This document shows, piece by piece, positions 25,731 to 36,536 of a DNA stretch of 64,000 bases. The notes below the pieces were generated by a model, which had not been told where the DNA came from, ran no database searches, and saw nothing but the letters and a program-made list of their open reading frames with translations. The DNA is from Niallia sp. Man26 (lineage in GTDB: Bacteria > Bacillota > Bacilli > Bacillales > Cytobacillaceae): NCBI RefSeq assembly GCF_022049065.2, contig NZ_CP095743.1, forward strand, positions 1,255,001 through 1,319,000. The letters run 5' to 3'. Within the stretch, counting starts at the first letter, position 1. Each line of letters begins with the position of its first letter. The position numbers were made by a program, and so were the translations under genes.

Positions 25731-27557
25731 TTGAGTAAACAGAAAACGGAAAATAAAGATACCCTAATTTTAAACAGGTTTGAATATACGACAGAAGAAG
25801 TAATTGAAAAGCCGTTTAACTGGAAGCAAATGTGGCGCTTGCTGAGCTATATGAAACCATATCAAAAAAATCTATTGCCGTTGTCCATTATCACTGTTTT
25901 GATAACAACAGCTGTAAGGCTGATAATTCCAATCCTGATTGGTGTTTATGTCCTCGATCAAGCTATCACAAATAAGGATGGCAGCCAGTTGACAACATTT
26001 GTACTGCTAATCGGAGCGATGTATGCCGTTTCCTATGCAGCCAATTTCTATCGAATCAAATGGATGAACGAATTAGGTCAAAAGGTAATCTATGATTTGC
26101 GAAAAGGCCTATTTACACATGTGCAAAAGCTGTCACACCGGTTTTTTGATGAGCGGTCTGCCGGTTCTATACTTGTTAGAATATTAAATGATATTAATTC
26201 CCTACAAGAGCTATTTACAAATGGTGTTATCAACCTATTAATGGATATCATCTTACTGATTGGAATTTTTGTAATCCTGCTAACATTAAGTCCAGAACTG
26301 GCTTTAGCTGTATTAGTGGTCATTCCTGTCATGTTCTTTATCTCTACAGCGTTAAGACGGAAAATCAGGAAATCATGGCAAATTGTTCGGCTTAAACAAT
26401 CTAAGCTGAACTCGCATTTAAACGAGAGCATTCAAGGAATTAGGGTTACCCAAGCTTCTACTCAAGAAAAGCCAAATATGATGTTCTTCGATGGCTTGAA
26501 CAATGAAAACTTTGAGAGCTGGAAAGATGCTTCTAAGCAGAATGCTATGTTCCGTCCGTTTGTGGAAATTACCAATGCCATTGGTACAGCAGTACTCATC
26601 TGGTATGGAGCGTATTTAATCCAGCACGGAATGACAATAGGTGTTTTTGTTTCCTTTGCGTTTTATTTAGGAATGTTCTGGGAGCCAATATCCCGACTAG
26701 GCATGGTATATAACCAGCTTTTAATGGGAATGGCTTCCTCGGAGCGGATATTTGAATTTTTGGATGAGAAGCCTAATGTTTCAGAGGCGGACGATCCTGT
26801 CACCCTTCCAGAAATGAAGGGGCAAGTTTGCTTTAAAGAGGTGGAGTTTGCTTATACAAGTAATCGCAAAGCTTTAAATGGAATTAATTTGACCATTCAA
26901 GCTGGTCAGACAGTTGCTCTTGTTGGCCATACAGGTTCTGGAAAAACCACTATTGCCAATTTAATCAGCCGCTTTTACGATCCGACAAAGGGAGAAATTT
27001 TCGTAGATGGTATCGAAATAAAAGACATCTCACTGAAATCGTTACGAAGTCAGATCAGCATTGTGCTGCAAGACACGTTCATCTTCTCAGGAACCATTAT
27101 GGAAAATATTCGCTTCGGCCGACCTGATGCAACAGATGAGGAAGTGATTTCTGCGGCGAAGGCAATCGGAGCTCATTCATTTATAGAGGCATTGCCTAAA
27201 AAGTATGAAACAGAAGTAGAAGAACGAGGGAATATCTTATCTGTCGGCCAAAGGCAGCTTTTATCCTTTTCAAGAGCACTTTTGGCAAATCCACGCATAT
27301 TAATTTTAGACGAAGCGACAGCAAGCATTGATACAGAAACGGAAGTCAAAATCCAAGAAGCATTAAAGACCCTACTAAAGGGAAGGACTGCTATCATGAT
27401 AGCACATAGACTTTCTACGATTCGAGATGCGGATAAAATAGTTGTTCTTGACCACGGCAGCATAATGGAAGAAGGCTCACATGAACAATTGATGGAACAA
27501 AACGGTATATATTATCATCTCGTAGAAGCGCAATTTAAGATGTTAAATGCAGTATAG
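25731..27557 (+). CDS. ABC exporter half-transporter, subunit with catalytic Glu
   Basis: The 608-residue protein has a longer N-terminal tail (IEKPFNWKQMWRLLSYMKPY), six membrane helices and an ATPase domain. Walker A is GHTGSGKT (399-406), the signature is LSVGQ (503-507) instead of LSGGQ, and Walker B is LILDE with the catalytic Glu528. Paired with the upstream subunit it gives one competent and one degenerate ATP site, as in TM287/288 and BmrCD. The start is TTG after AAGGGGGT. Likely exports a hydrophobic compound or peptide; substrate is unknown. YknV-like by position. Confidence 0.87.
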   Translation: MSKQKTENKDTLILNRFEYTTEEVIEKPFNWKQMWRLLSYMKPYQKNLLPLSIITVLITTAVRLIIPILIGVYVLDQAITNKDGSQLTTFVLLIGAMYAVSYAANFYRIKWMNELGQKVIYDLRKGLFTHVQKLSHRFFDERSAGSILVRILNDINSLQELFTNGVINLLMDIILLIGIFVILLTLSPELALAVLVVIPVMFFISTALRRKIRKSWQIVRLKQSKLNSHLNESIQGIRVTQASTQEKPNMMFFDGLNNENFESWKDASKQNAMFRPFVEITNAIGTAVLIWYGAYLIQHGMTIGVFVSFAFYLGMFWEPISRLGMVYNQLLMGMASSERIFEFLDEKPNVSEADDPVTLPEMKGQVCFKEVEFAYTSNRKALNGINLTIQAGQTVALVGHTGSGKTTIANLISRFYDPTKGEIFVDGIEIKDISLKSLRSQISIVLQDTFIFSGTIMENIRFGRPDATDEEVISAAKAIGAHSFIEALPKKYETEVEERGNILSVGQRQLLSFSRALLANPRILILDEATASIDTETEVKIQEALKTLLKGRTAIMIAHRLSTIRDADKIVVLDHGSIMEEGSHEQLMEQNGIYYHLVEAQFKMLNAV

Positions 27558-27586
27558 ATCTTAAAACGAAAATGGTATTCCTTTTA

Positions 27587-27614
27587 GTGACAGTATGGGT
27601 ATAGCTGGTAAAAT
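27587..27614 (+). promoter_or_regulatory. Putative ktrC promoter
   Basis: GTGACA and TAAAAT are 16 bp apart, and the -10 is extended by TG two bases before. It lies 55 bp upstream of ktrC. Confidence 0.5.
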
Positions 27615-27668
27615 AGTAGCTGTTCCTTTATTATTATAGAATAAGGTACTAAAACTGGAGGAAATACA

Positions 27669-28328
27669 GTGAAAAAGGAATTTGCAGTAATCGGACTTGG
27701 CCGCTTTGGCGGAAGCATATGTAAAGAATTAATGGAGCTTGGTATGGAAGTGATGGTCATTGACAAAAATGAGGAACGTGTCAATGAGTATGCTAATATT
27801 GTGTCACATGCAGTTGTCGGCAACTCTGTAGATGAAAATGTACTGAAAAGCCTAGGCATTCGAAATTTCGAGCATGTGATTGTGGCGATTGGCGACGATA
27901 TCCAGGCGAGCATTTTGACGACGCTTATCTTAAAGGAGATGGGTGTCAATAACATTACCGTTAAAGCCCAAAATGATTATCATGAAAAAGTGCTAAAGAA
28001 AATTGGCGCAGATTCAATTATTCATCCAGAGCGGGATATGGGGAAAAGAATTGCCCATAATATCGTTTCTAATAATGTCCTCGATTATCTCGAGCTGTCT
28101 GACGAACATAGTATTGTCGAAATCAAATCAAGCAGCCGTTTGGCGGGACATACAATGGTTGATCTTGATATCCGTGCCCGCTACGGTATTACAATTGTAG
28201 CTATCAAGCGAGAAAATGATATCATTGTTTCTCCGCAAGCGAATGAACCGATAAAAGAGGATGATGTTCTCATCGTAATTGGGGCCGATTCTGATATTAA
28301 CCGGTTTGAGAAAAAAGTAATGTCCTAA
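27669..28328 (+). CDS. ktrC: Potassium uptake regulatory RCK subunit KtrC
   Basis: The 219-residue protein has an RCK_N Rossmann domain (IGLGRFGGSICKEL nucleotide motif, about 1-135) and an RCK_C domain (about 136-219). It forms the cytoplasmic ring that gates the KtrD potassium channel. In B. subtilis ATP opens it and c-di-AMP binding at RCK_C closes it. Start is GTG at 27669 after GGAGGAAATACA. It sits beside rnjA as in B. subtilis (ykqB-ykqC). The membrane subunit is not in this window. Confidence 0.93.
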   Translation: MKKEFAVIGLGRFGGSICKELMELGMEVMVIDKNEERVNEYANIVSHAVVGNSVDENVLKSLGIRNFEHVIVAIGDDIQASILTTLILKEMGVNNITVKAQNDYHEKVLKKIGADSIIHPERDMGKRIAHNIVSNNVLDYLELSDEHSIVEIKSSSRLAGHTMVDLDIRARYGITIVAIKRENDIIVSPQANEPIKEDDVLIVIGADSDINRFEKKVMS

Positions 28329-28333
28329 ATAAA

Positions 28334-28367
28334 GAAAAGAGGTCAGCGATTAAGCTGGCCTCTTTTT
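28334..28367. terminator. Bidirectional terminator, ktrC and rnjA
   Basis: A stem AGAGGTCAGC/GCTGGCCTCT (one G-T pair) with a 6-base loop is flanked by A and T runs between convergent genes. Confidence 0.88.
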
Positions 28368-28368
28368 A

Positions 28369-30036
28369 TTAAACTTCCATAATGATAGGAAGTATCATTG
28401 GTCTTCTTTTTGTTTTTTCGTATAAGAATGGAGATAGGGTATCAATAATCTCGTTTTTAATTTCAGACCATTGCGTTGTTTTACGCTCCATTACTTTGTT
28501 TAAATGCTTGTTAATCAATGATTGCGCATCGTTGATTAAGTCGCCAGATTCTCGCATGTATACAAAACCTCTGGAAATAAGGTCAGGTCCAGCGGAAATC
28601 TTGAAGTCCTTCATATTAATGCTCACTACGACAACAACAAGGCCTTCCTCTGAAAGAATGCGGCGGTCGCGCAAGACGATATTGCCGATATCCCCGATGC
28701 CGCTTCCATCAATGTAAACAGAACCGGACGGAATTTTCCCTGCTACCTGTGCTGTATCGCTTGAAAGAGCAAGCACTTCACCATTATCCATGATAAAGCA
28801 GTTTTCTTCTTCCACACCGCAGTCAATTGCTGTTTGTGTGTGGATTTTTTGCATTCTGAATTCTCCGTGAATAGGCATGAAGAATTTAGGTTTAATTAAT
28901 CGCAGCATAAGCTTTTGCTCTTGCTGTCCGCCGTGACCTGATGTATGAATATTGTTTAAAGGTCCGTGGATAACTTCGGCACCAGCGCGGTAAAGCTGAT
29001 TAATTGTTTTATTGACACTTAATGTATTCCCAGGAATCGGGGAAGATGAAAAGACAACTGTATCTCCAGGTATGATCTGGATTTGGCGATGTGTGCCGTT
29101 GGCAATCCTAGACATCGCTGCCATCGGTTCTCCCTGGCTTCCTGTACATAGAATCGTTACTTGATTTGCAGGTAAACGATTGATATGGTGCGGTTCAATA
29201 AACGTTTCTTTCGGAGCTTTAATAAACCCAAGCTCAAGACCAATATTGATTGCAGCTTCCATGCTACGTCCAAACACGGCAACTTTACGGCCAAATTCTA
29301 CTGCTGCATCTGTAACTTGCTGCAGTCTGTAGATATTTGAAGCGAAAGTCGCGAAAATCAAACGTCCGTCTGCTCTGCGGAAAATATCTTGAATGCTTTC
29401 GCCGACTTTTCTTTCAGACATAGTGAAATTCGGCACTTCACTGTTTGTGCTGTCAGACAGTAGGCAAAGCACGCCTTCTTTTCCAATTTCAGCCATTTTT
29501 GTTAAGTTCGCAGGTTCGCCGACAGGAGTAAAGTCAAATTTAAAGTCTCCTGTATGAACGATTTGCCCTGGCGGTGTCTTAACGACAATCCCGTAAGAAT
29601 CAGGGATGCTGTGTGTTGTCTTAAAGAAGGAAACAGATGTTTTTCTAAACTTAATCACATCATCTTCTTTAATTTCATGCATAGTTGTTTGTCTTAATAA
29701 TCCATGCTCTTCAAGCTTATTGCGAACAAGAGCAAGAGCAAGCTTTCCGCCATAAAGAGGAATATTTACTTGTCTAAGCAAGTAAGGAATACCGCCAATA
29801 TGGTCCTCGTGACCATGTGTAATGAATAATCCTTTAATTTTATCTGCGTTTTTCACAAGGAAACTATAATCAGGAATTACATAATCGATACCGAGGAGCT
29901 CGTCCTCAGGAAACTTAATTCCAGCATCAATAAGTATAATTTCATCTTGGAATTGCACACCGTATGTGTTTTTACCGATTTCCCCTAGTCCACCTAGAGC
30001 AAATACAGCTGTTTGATCGTTTTTAACAAATTTCAT
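28369..30036 (-). CDS. rnjA: Ribonuclease J1
   Basis: The 555-residue enzyme is a metallo-beta-lactamase/beta-CASP RNase. [10 protein letters not shown] binds the two zinc ions, HTGDFKFDF and HTSGHGGQQ give further ligands, and the length is that of B. subtilis RNase J1. It has 5'-exonuclease and endonuclease activity in mRNA decay and 16S maturation. Its ATG overlaps the rpoY stop by one base, so the two are coupled. Codon use is biased towards high expression. Confidence 0.97.
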   Translation of the reverse strand: MKFVKNDQTAVFALGGLGEIGKNTYGVQFQDEIILIDAGIKFPEDELLGIDYVIPDYSFLVKNADKIKGLFITHGHEDHIGGIPYLLRQVNIPLYGGKLALALVRNKLEEHGLLRQTTMHEIKEDDVIKFRKTSVSFFKTTHSIPDSYGIVVKTPPGQIVHTGDFKFDFTPVGEPANLTKMAEIGKEGVLCLLSDSTNSEVPNFTMSERKVGESIQDIFRRADGRLIFATFASNIYRLQQVTDAAVEFGRKVAVFGRSMEAAINIGLELGFIKAPKETFIEPHHINRLPANQVTILCTGSQGEPMAAMSRIANGTHRQIQIIPGDTVVFSSSPIPGNTLSVNKTINQLYRAGAEVIHGPLNNIHTSGHGGQQEQKLMLRLIKPKFFMPIHGEFRMQKIHTQTAIDCGVEEENCFIMDNGEVLALSSDTAQVAGKIPSGSVYIDGSGIGDIGNIVLRDRRILSEEGLVVVVVSINMKDFKISAGPDLISRGFVYMRESGDLINDAQSLINKHLNKVMERKTTQWSEIKNEIIDTLSPFLYEKTKRRPMILPIIMEV

Positions 30037-30248
30037 TATTCAATCTCCAATACTGTAAAATCTTCATTTTGTTTTTCATAGTCTAGGTAAGCTCCATCTA
30101 CTGGGCGTACAAATTCAATATTGTAAGGTTTTTCAGCTAGTTTAGTACGGACATCTCTTTCTGATATACCTTCAACGTAAATTGTTTTTGTTTTTTCTCT
30201 TACTGGTACCTCTGTTTTTAATTCTTGGAAGTAAACTTTATAAACCAT
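30036..30248 (-). CDS. rpoY: RNA polymerase epsilon subunit
   Basis: The 70-residue protein has the family sequence [20 protein letters not shown] and [20 protein letters not shown]. It is the small non-essential epsilon subunit of Firmicute RNA polymerase (formerly YkzG). The ATG follows AAGGAGCG. It is first in a two-gene operon with rnjA, the usual arrangement, which links transcription and RNA decay. Confidence 0.95.
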   Translation of the reverse strand: MVYKVYFQELKTEVPVREKTKTIYVEGISERDVRTKLAEKPYNIEFVRPVDGAYLDYEKQNEDFTVLEIE

Positions 30249-30596
30249 TTGAATCGCTCCTTAAAAAAATATTATCTAATTTTTATTATATAAAAGATTA
30301 ACATGTTTTTCATGTTTTTCTATATAGAAATCGCTTTAATGTAAAGATATGTAAATTTGTAGGTTTCAATCTTTCCTGAAATCCTGCTTATTTTAGAACA
30401 ATGATAATCGTATCATAGCATTATTTTCCCATAAATAATATAGATGAAACAGATGTTCACAAGCAAGTCCATGAAAAAAATAAAAGGCCCAACCCTCTGA
30501 TAAGTGTACATGCATATAAAGGGCCATTCGACAGCCGTGCTTTATATACGTGTTGGCAAAATGAGGTCAGACCCTAATGGAACAATCGGTTAGTTT
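30249..30596. other. Intergenic region upstream of rpoY, with a minus-strand terminator
   Basis: On the minus strand the segment 30480-30527 can fold with GGCCC pairing to GGGCC, followed by TTTTATTTTTTT. This would end the short peptide transcript that lies upstream. TATAAT on the minus strand (about 30285) may serve rpoY. ATGATA/TATCAT with 4 bases between (30401-30416) is an unassigned inverted repeat. No coding frame is seen. Confidence 0.5.
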
Positions 30597-30668
30597 TTAA
30601 GCAATTGTTTTTTTACGCAACAAATCTTTCCACTGTCTACGAAGCTTTTGACGAAGCTTTTTTAACAT
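30597..30668 (-). CDS. 23-residue cationic peptide ORF
   Basis: The frame starts ATG and follows AAGGAG with ten bases between. The peptide begins MLKKLRQKLRRQWKDLLRKK and has eleven Lys/Arg, leucines spaced to give an amphipathic helix, and one Trp. A T-rich hairpin downstream on the same strand could end the transcript. It lies alone between def and rpoY. It could be a membrane-active or RNA/protein-binding peptide, a leader peptide, or a chance frame; no family is recognised. Confidence 0.5.
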   Translation of the reverse strand: MLKKLRQKLRRQWKDLLRKKTIA

Positions 30669-30917
30669 AGTGGATCATCTCCTTACTTCCTATTTTAAAC
30701 CATTCTTGTACAAAGTAAAGCCTTGCTTCTTAGTATATGGTGTATTTTGTCCTGAAAAGAGAAAATTATGTCTATAGTGGAGAATATTATAGGAGGAAAA
30801 TTAGTAATGACTCTATATTGTTAGTATATGTAACACTAGTTAAATCTTTTATGTCAGGAGAGGTTTTTTTGAAAATGGGCGACAGAAGGCACTGCCTAAT
30901 AGCAGCGCCTTAACCCA

Positions 30918-31472
30918 TTATCTATCAATTGGAATCGCGTTTTCAACCGGTGTATACGGAGCTTCTGAATTGATATGGTCATAGAACATAACACCGTTCA
31001 AATGGTCAATTTCGTGCTGGAAGACGATAGCAATAAGTCCCTTAAGACGCAGCTTTATCTCCTTATTATCAAGGTCGACTCCCTTAACAGTGACTCTAGC
31101 ATATCGCGGCACGAAACCAGGGATGGTCTCATCCACAGACAAACAGCCTTCGCCGCCAGTTAAATAAGACTTTTCAACAGAATGACTGATTATTTTAGGA
31201 TTAAACAAGCAATAGCTGTAAAGTTTTCCATCCTCATCTTTAGCATGAACGGCAATCATGCGTTTTGGAACATTAATCTGTGGTGCTGCAAGGCCCACAC
31301 CGCCCCTTAAGCCATACTTTTCAGCTTTTTCAGGGTCTTGGCTATTTATTAAATACTCCATCATGCTTTGTAAAATCTGTTTGTCTTCCTCGCTGGCAGG
31401 CAGAGAAACTTCTTCTGCTACATTTCTTAATGTCGGATGACCGTCACGAATGATATCCTTCATCGTTATCAT
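30918..31472 (-). CDS. def: Peptide deformylase
   Basis: The 184-residue enzyme has all three motifs: [17 protein letters not shown] (Cys ligand) and QHEIDHLNG (two His ligands and the catalytic Glu). It removes formyl from nascent proteins. I start at [18 protein letters not shown] 31472, after AAAGGACG; the longer reading to 31532 adds a run not found in the family. It corresponds to B. subtilis YkrB/DefB. It is a single gene, divergent from ykyA. Confidence 0.96.
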   Translation of the reverse strand: MITMKDIIRDGHPTLRNVAEEVSLPASEEDKQILQSMMEYLINSQDPEKAEKYGLRGGVGLAAPQINVPKRMIAVHAKDEDGKLYSYCLFNPKIISHSVEKSYLTGGEGCLSVDETIPGFVPRYARVTVKGVDLDNKEIKLRLKGLIAIVFQHEIDHLNGVMFYDHINSEAPYTPVENAIPIDR

Positions 31473-31771
31473 ACTGATCACGTCCTTTTGCATACATAAA
31501 ATGATAAATACGAATATAAGTCTAACAGACAAATGCTAAAAAGTTAATCTTTTGGAATTCATCCAAAATTATATGAAAAATAAAATACTAGAATAAGTAA
31601 TATAAAAGAAGAGAACGGAATAGCTTTTAATAGAAGATTACTATTTGGGTTTTCGTAAAGGTATTTGCCCTTATGTTTCACAAATGGCAGAATAGAGTGG
31701 TTATATCATAAAACCATACAGCATTATATTTATACTTAATAGCAAATGAAACGAGAGTGGGGAGGATATAA

Positions 31772-32458
31772 TTGAAAAAAGCGAAAAGACTGGCAGCAGC
31801 AGCACTTATGATTGTCATTATTACCAGCTTGTCCGCTTGCAAGGGCTTCGAATCTTCTGGTGAAAAAATGCATGGCAAGCTGGAAAAGGTAGTAGAGCTA
31901 GAGAAAGAGTTTGAGGATCAGCAAGATCCGCTAGTAAAACTAGAAAAGAGTGAACAAGAGATTTACGCCAACATCATCTCGTTAGGGCTCGAAAAAATGG
32001 ATGAAATAAAAAGTCTCTCAGATGAGGCACTTGCATCAGTAGCCAAACGGGAAGAATATATGAATAAAGAGGAAGAAAGCATCCAGAAATCAAAGGAAGC
32101 TTTTAAGAAGGTTAAACCAATTATTGAAGATATGGATGAAGATGAAAAAGACCTTAAAGCAAAAGCAGAGGAGTTATACAATGTCATGATAGACAGGTAT
32201 GAAGTGCATGACCAATTGTATGCAAATTACACTACCGGCTTAAAGTATGATAAAGAGCTGTATGAAATGTTTAAAGACAAAGATGTAAAAATAGATGCGC
32301 TTGAAGAGCAGATTAATAAAATTAATGAAGTATATCAAAAAGTGCTTGCCAATAATGAAGAGTTTAATAAATTGACGAAGCAATACAATGAACAGAAGCT
32401 CGATTTTTATAAAAAAGCGGGAGTCGAAATTAAAGTAGAAGAAACACAAAATAAATAG
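31772..32458 (+). CDS. ykyA: YkyA family lipoprotein
   Basis: The 228-residue product has a lipoprotein signal (MKKAKRLAAAALMIVIITSL with lipobox LSAC) and a long coiled-coil, highly charged mature part. It matches the YkyA family of putative cell-wall-binding lipoproteins. It should be anchored to the outer face of the membrane. Start is TTG after GGGGAGG. In B. subtilis ykyA lies between def and pdhA as here. Its cellular role is unknown. Confidence 0.88.
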   Translation: MKKAKRLAAAALMIVIITSLSACKGFESSGEKMHGKLEKVVELEKEFEDQQDPLVKLEKSEQEIYANIISLGLEKMDEIKSLSDEALASVAKREEYMNKEEESIQKSKEAFKKVKPIIEDMDEDEKDLKAKAEELYNVMIDRYEVHDQLYANYTTGLKYDKELYEMFKDKDVKIDALEEQINKINEVYQKVLANNEEFNKLTKQYNEQKLDFYKKAGVEIKVEETQNK

Positions 32459-32465
32459 ACTAAAG

Positions 32466-32560
32466 TAAGCGTCTTAAGAGATTGGATGCCAGATAGGTAT
32501 TGGATGTATATTCATTTACTTATCTGGGCATTCATTACACTAGGGCGCTTTTTGTTTTAC
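32466..32560 (+). terminator. Long structured terminator after ykyA
   Basis: Outer arms AAGCG/CGCTT enclose a longer imperfect helix (GATGCCAGATA with TTATCTGGGCATTC), followed by TTTTTG. The loop is large, so the fold needs checking. Confidence 0.55.
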
Positions 32561-33046
32561 ATAGGCGTTTTTTAGGATGTTTTCGACAAAATGGCGAGCT
32601 GGAAAAAAATGTTGATATTATAATACAGTTTCGGATAGTGTTATTTTTATAGTACAGATATATAACAGCTGATAATACAGTTTAAATAAATATTTTTTAG
32701 CAAAATAAAAAAATACACAAAAAACATAGTACTTTAAGATTGACGGATAATATTTATGTATATTAAACTTATACATGTATTAAAAAGTTGTATTAATATA
32801 TTTTATTGTACTTATTGATACAGAACATACGGATACCGAATTATTTATAAAGACGTTTTTTCTAGCGGATTTTGTGGAAAACTGCATAAGTATGGTTTTT
32901 TTTAAGTTGAAAAACAATGTGGAGGATAAACTAGAAAGCGCTGTCTAACTAGGTTACCACATTTTCATTACCATGAAACAACGAAAAGAAAATGCGTTAG
33001 ATTTTTTTGATGCGTCTTTTTAAAAAGAAAGGAAAGGGTGGCTTAA
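32561..33046. other. Upstream region of pdhA, nearly 500 bp
   Basis: Very AT-rich, with no coding frame. ATGTATA/TATACAT with a 7-base gap (32756-32776) is a good inverted repeat. AGAAAGCGCTGTCT at 32934-32947 resembles a cre site with two mismatches at its ends. TTGACG at 32740 has no good -10. The region must hold the pdh promoter. Confidence 0.5.
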
Positions 33047-34162
<1,116 letters not shown>

Positions 34163-34165
34163 GCC

Positions 34166-35143
34166 ATGGCGCAAATGACAATGATTCAAGCAATCACTGA
34201 TGCGTTACGCACAGAATTACGTAATGACCCGAACGTTTTAGTATTCGGTGAAGACGTAGGTGTTAACGGCGGTGTATTCCGTGCAACGGAAGGACTTCAA
34301 AAAGAATTCGGCGAAGATCGTGTATTCGATACTCCGCTAGCTGAATCCGGTATTGGTGGTTTGGCTGTAGGTCTTGGTCTTCAAGGCTTCCGTCCAGTTC
34401 CTGAAATCCAATTCTTCGGTTTCGTATATGAAGTAATGGACAGCATCAACGGTCAAATGGCTCGTATGCGTTACCGTTCAGGCGGACGTTACAATTCACC
34501 TGTTACTATCCGTTCTCCATTTGGCGGTGGTGTTCATACTCCTGAGCTTCACTCAGACAGCTTAGAAGCACTTGTAACAACTCAACCTGGTTTGAAAGTT
34601 GTTGTTCCATCAACACCTTACGATGCAAAAGGTCTATTGATTGCTGCGATCAGAGACAATGATCCAGTTGTTTTCCTTGAGCATTTGAAATTATACCGTT
34701 CATTCCGTGAAGAGGTACCTGAAGAAGCGTACACAATCGAAATCGGTAAAGCAGACGTTAAACGTGAAGGTAAAGACCTATCATTGATCGCTTACGGTGC
34801 AATGGTTCACGAATCACTTAAAGCTGCTGAAGAACTAGAAAAAGAAGGATACTCTGTAGAAGTTGTTGACTTGCGTACAATCAGCCCATTGGATGTTGAT
34901 ACAATCGTTGCTTCTGTTGAAAAAACAGGAAGAGCTGTTGTAGTTCAAGAGGCGCAAAGACAAGCAGGTATCGCTGCACATGTTATCGCAGAAATCAACG
35001 AGCGCGCTATCCTTAGCCTAGAAGCTCCAGTATTGCGTGTAGCTGCTCCTGATACTGTTTATGCATTTACACAAGCTGAGAACATTTGGCTTCCAAATTA
35101 CAAAGATATCATTGAAACAGCTAAAAAAGTCCTTACTTTCTAA
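34166..35143 (+). CDS. pdhB: Pyruvate dehydrogenase E1 beta subunit
   Basis: The 325-residue protein contains [20 protein letters not shown] near the N-terminus and the transketolase C-terminal domain ([15 protein letters not shown]). It completes the E1 heterotetramer and contributes the conserved Glu of the thiamine site. It follows pdhA after three bases; its ribosome site AAGGAG lies inside the pdhA end. Confidence 0.98.
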   Translation: MAQMTMIQAITDALRTELRNDPNVLVFGEDVGVNGGVFRATEGLQKEFGEDRVFDTPLAESGIGGLAVGLGLQGFRPVPEIQFFGFVYEVMDSINGQMARMRYRSGGRYNSPVTIRSPFGGGVHTPELHSDSLEALVTTQPGLKVVVPSTPYDAKGLLIAAIRDNDPVVFLEHLKLYRSFREEVPEEAYTIEIGKADVKREGKDLSLIAYGAMVHESLKAAEELEKEGYSVEVVDLRTISPLDVDTIVASVEKTGRAVVVQEAQRQAGIAAHVIAEINERAILSLEAPVLRVAAPDTVYAFTQAENIWLPNYKDIIETAKKVLTF

Positions 35144-35212
35144 TAAAGTAGTTATTAGTCAGGGATAATAAGAAGCAACGTAAATAATGGAAATGTAGGA
35201 GGTTGAATTACT

Positions 35213-36532
35213 TTGTCTTTTCAATTCAGATTACCGGATATCGGTGAAGGTATCCACGAAGGTGAAATCGTAAAATGGTTTGTTAAACCAGGCGATAAAG
35301 TTCAAGAAGACGACGTTTTGTGTGAAGTACAAAACGATAAAGCAGTAGTAGAAATTCCGTCTCCAGTTGACGGTACAGTAGAAGAAGTACTTGTAGAAGA
35401 AGGTACAGTTGCAGTTGTAGGTGATATCCTAATCACTTTCGATGCTCCTGGTTATGAAGACATTCAATTTAAGGGCGACCATGGACATGACGCTCCTAAA
35501 GAAGAAGCTAAAACAGAAGCTCAAGTACAAGGCACAGCAGAAGCTGGCGATACTGTAGCTAAAGAACCAGTCCAAACTCCTGCTGCTGCAGAAGAAGTGG
35601 ATCCAAACAGACGCATTATCGCTATGCCATCTGTACGTAAATATGCTCGTGATAAAGGTGTGGAAATCCGCACAGTATCTGGTACTGGCAAAAACGGCCG
35701 TATTTCAAAAGAAGATATCGATGCATTCTTGAACGGTGGAGCTGCTGCACCTGCTGCAACAGAAGCTGCTGAAGCTACTCCAGCTGCAGAACAAGAAGCA
35801 CCAAAACCACTTGCAATTCCAGAAGGCGACTTCCCAGAAACTCGCGAAAAAATGAGCGGTATCAGAAAAGCAATCGCTAAAGCGATGGTAAACTCTAAAC
35901 ATACAGCTCCACACGTAACACTTATGGATGAAGTAGAGGTTTCAAACCTTGTTGCTCACCGTAAGAAATACAAAGAAGTTGCTGCTGCTAAGGGCATTAA
36001 ATTAACGTTCTTGCCATATGTTGTTAAAGCATTGACAAGTGCATTAAAAGAATTCCCAGCACTTAACACTTCTTTAGATGATGCTACAAGCGAAATCGTT
36101 CACAAGCACTACTACAACATCGGTATCGCTGCTGATACTGAAAAAGGACTTCTAGTTCCTGTTGTAAAAAATGCTGATCGTAAAGGAATTTTCAATATTT
36201 CTAACGAAATCAACGAACTTGCTGGTAAAGCTAGAGACGGTAAACTTGCTCCAGCTGAAATGAAAGGTGCTTCTTGCACAATTTCAAACATTGGATCTGC
36301 TGGCGGACAATGGTTCACTCCAGTTATTAACCACCCAGAAGTGGCTATCCTTGGAATCGGACGTATTGCAGAAAAAGCGATCGTTAAAGACGGCGAGATT
36401 GTTGCTGCACCAGTATTAGCTCTATCTCTAAGCTTCGATCACCGCATGATCGACGGAGCTACTGCTCAAAATGCAATGAATCACATCAAGCGTTTGCTAA
36501 ACGATCCAGAACTATTGTTAATGGAGGCGTAA
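35213..36532 (+). CDS. pdhC: Dihydrolipoamide acetyltransferase E2
   Basis: The 439-residue protein has one lipoyl domain (1-80, lipoylated Lys43 in [11 protein letters not shown]), an alanine-rich linker, the E1/E3-binding domain (about 133-172), a second linker and the catalytic domain with [10 protein letters not shown]. It forms the complex core. The start is TTG after GGAGGTTG, as expected because the N-terminus is at the family start. It lies 70 bp after pdhB and 4 bp before pdhD. Confidence 0.97.
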   Translation: MSFQFRLPDIGEGIHEGEIVKWFVKPGDKVQEDDVLCEVQNDKAVVEIPSPVDGTVEEVLVEEGTVAVVGDILITFDAPGYEDIQFKGDHGHDAPKEEAKTEAQVQGTAEAGDTVAKEPVQTPAAAEEVDPNRRIIAMPSVRKYARDKGVEIRTVSGTGKNGRISKEDIDAFLNGGAAAPAATEAAEATPAAEQEAPKPLAIPEGDFPETREKMSGIRKAIAKAMVNSKHTAPHVTLMDEVEVSNLVAHRKKYKEVAAAKGIKLTFLPYVVKALTSALKEFPALNTSLDDATSEIVHKHYYNIGIAADTEKGLLVPVVKNADRKGIFNISNEINELAGKARDGKLAPAEMKGASCTISNIGSAGGQWFTPVINHPEVAILGIGRIAEKAIVKDGEIVAAPVLALSLSFDHRMIDGATAQNAMNHIKRLLNDPELLLMEA

Positions 36533-36536
36533 AAAC

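Noticed and set aside
30401..30416. Fur or Zur box ATGATA-N4-TATCAT
   Set aside because: Only a 6-4-6 inverted repeat; it does not fit the 7-1-7 Fur pattern and no metal gene is adjacent.
32934..32947. cre site before pdhA
   Set aside because: Both terminal positions of the palindrome mismatch the consensus; kept only as a weak possibility.
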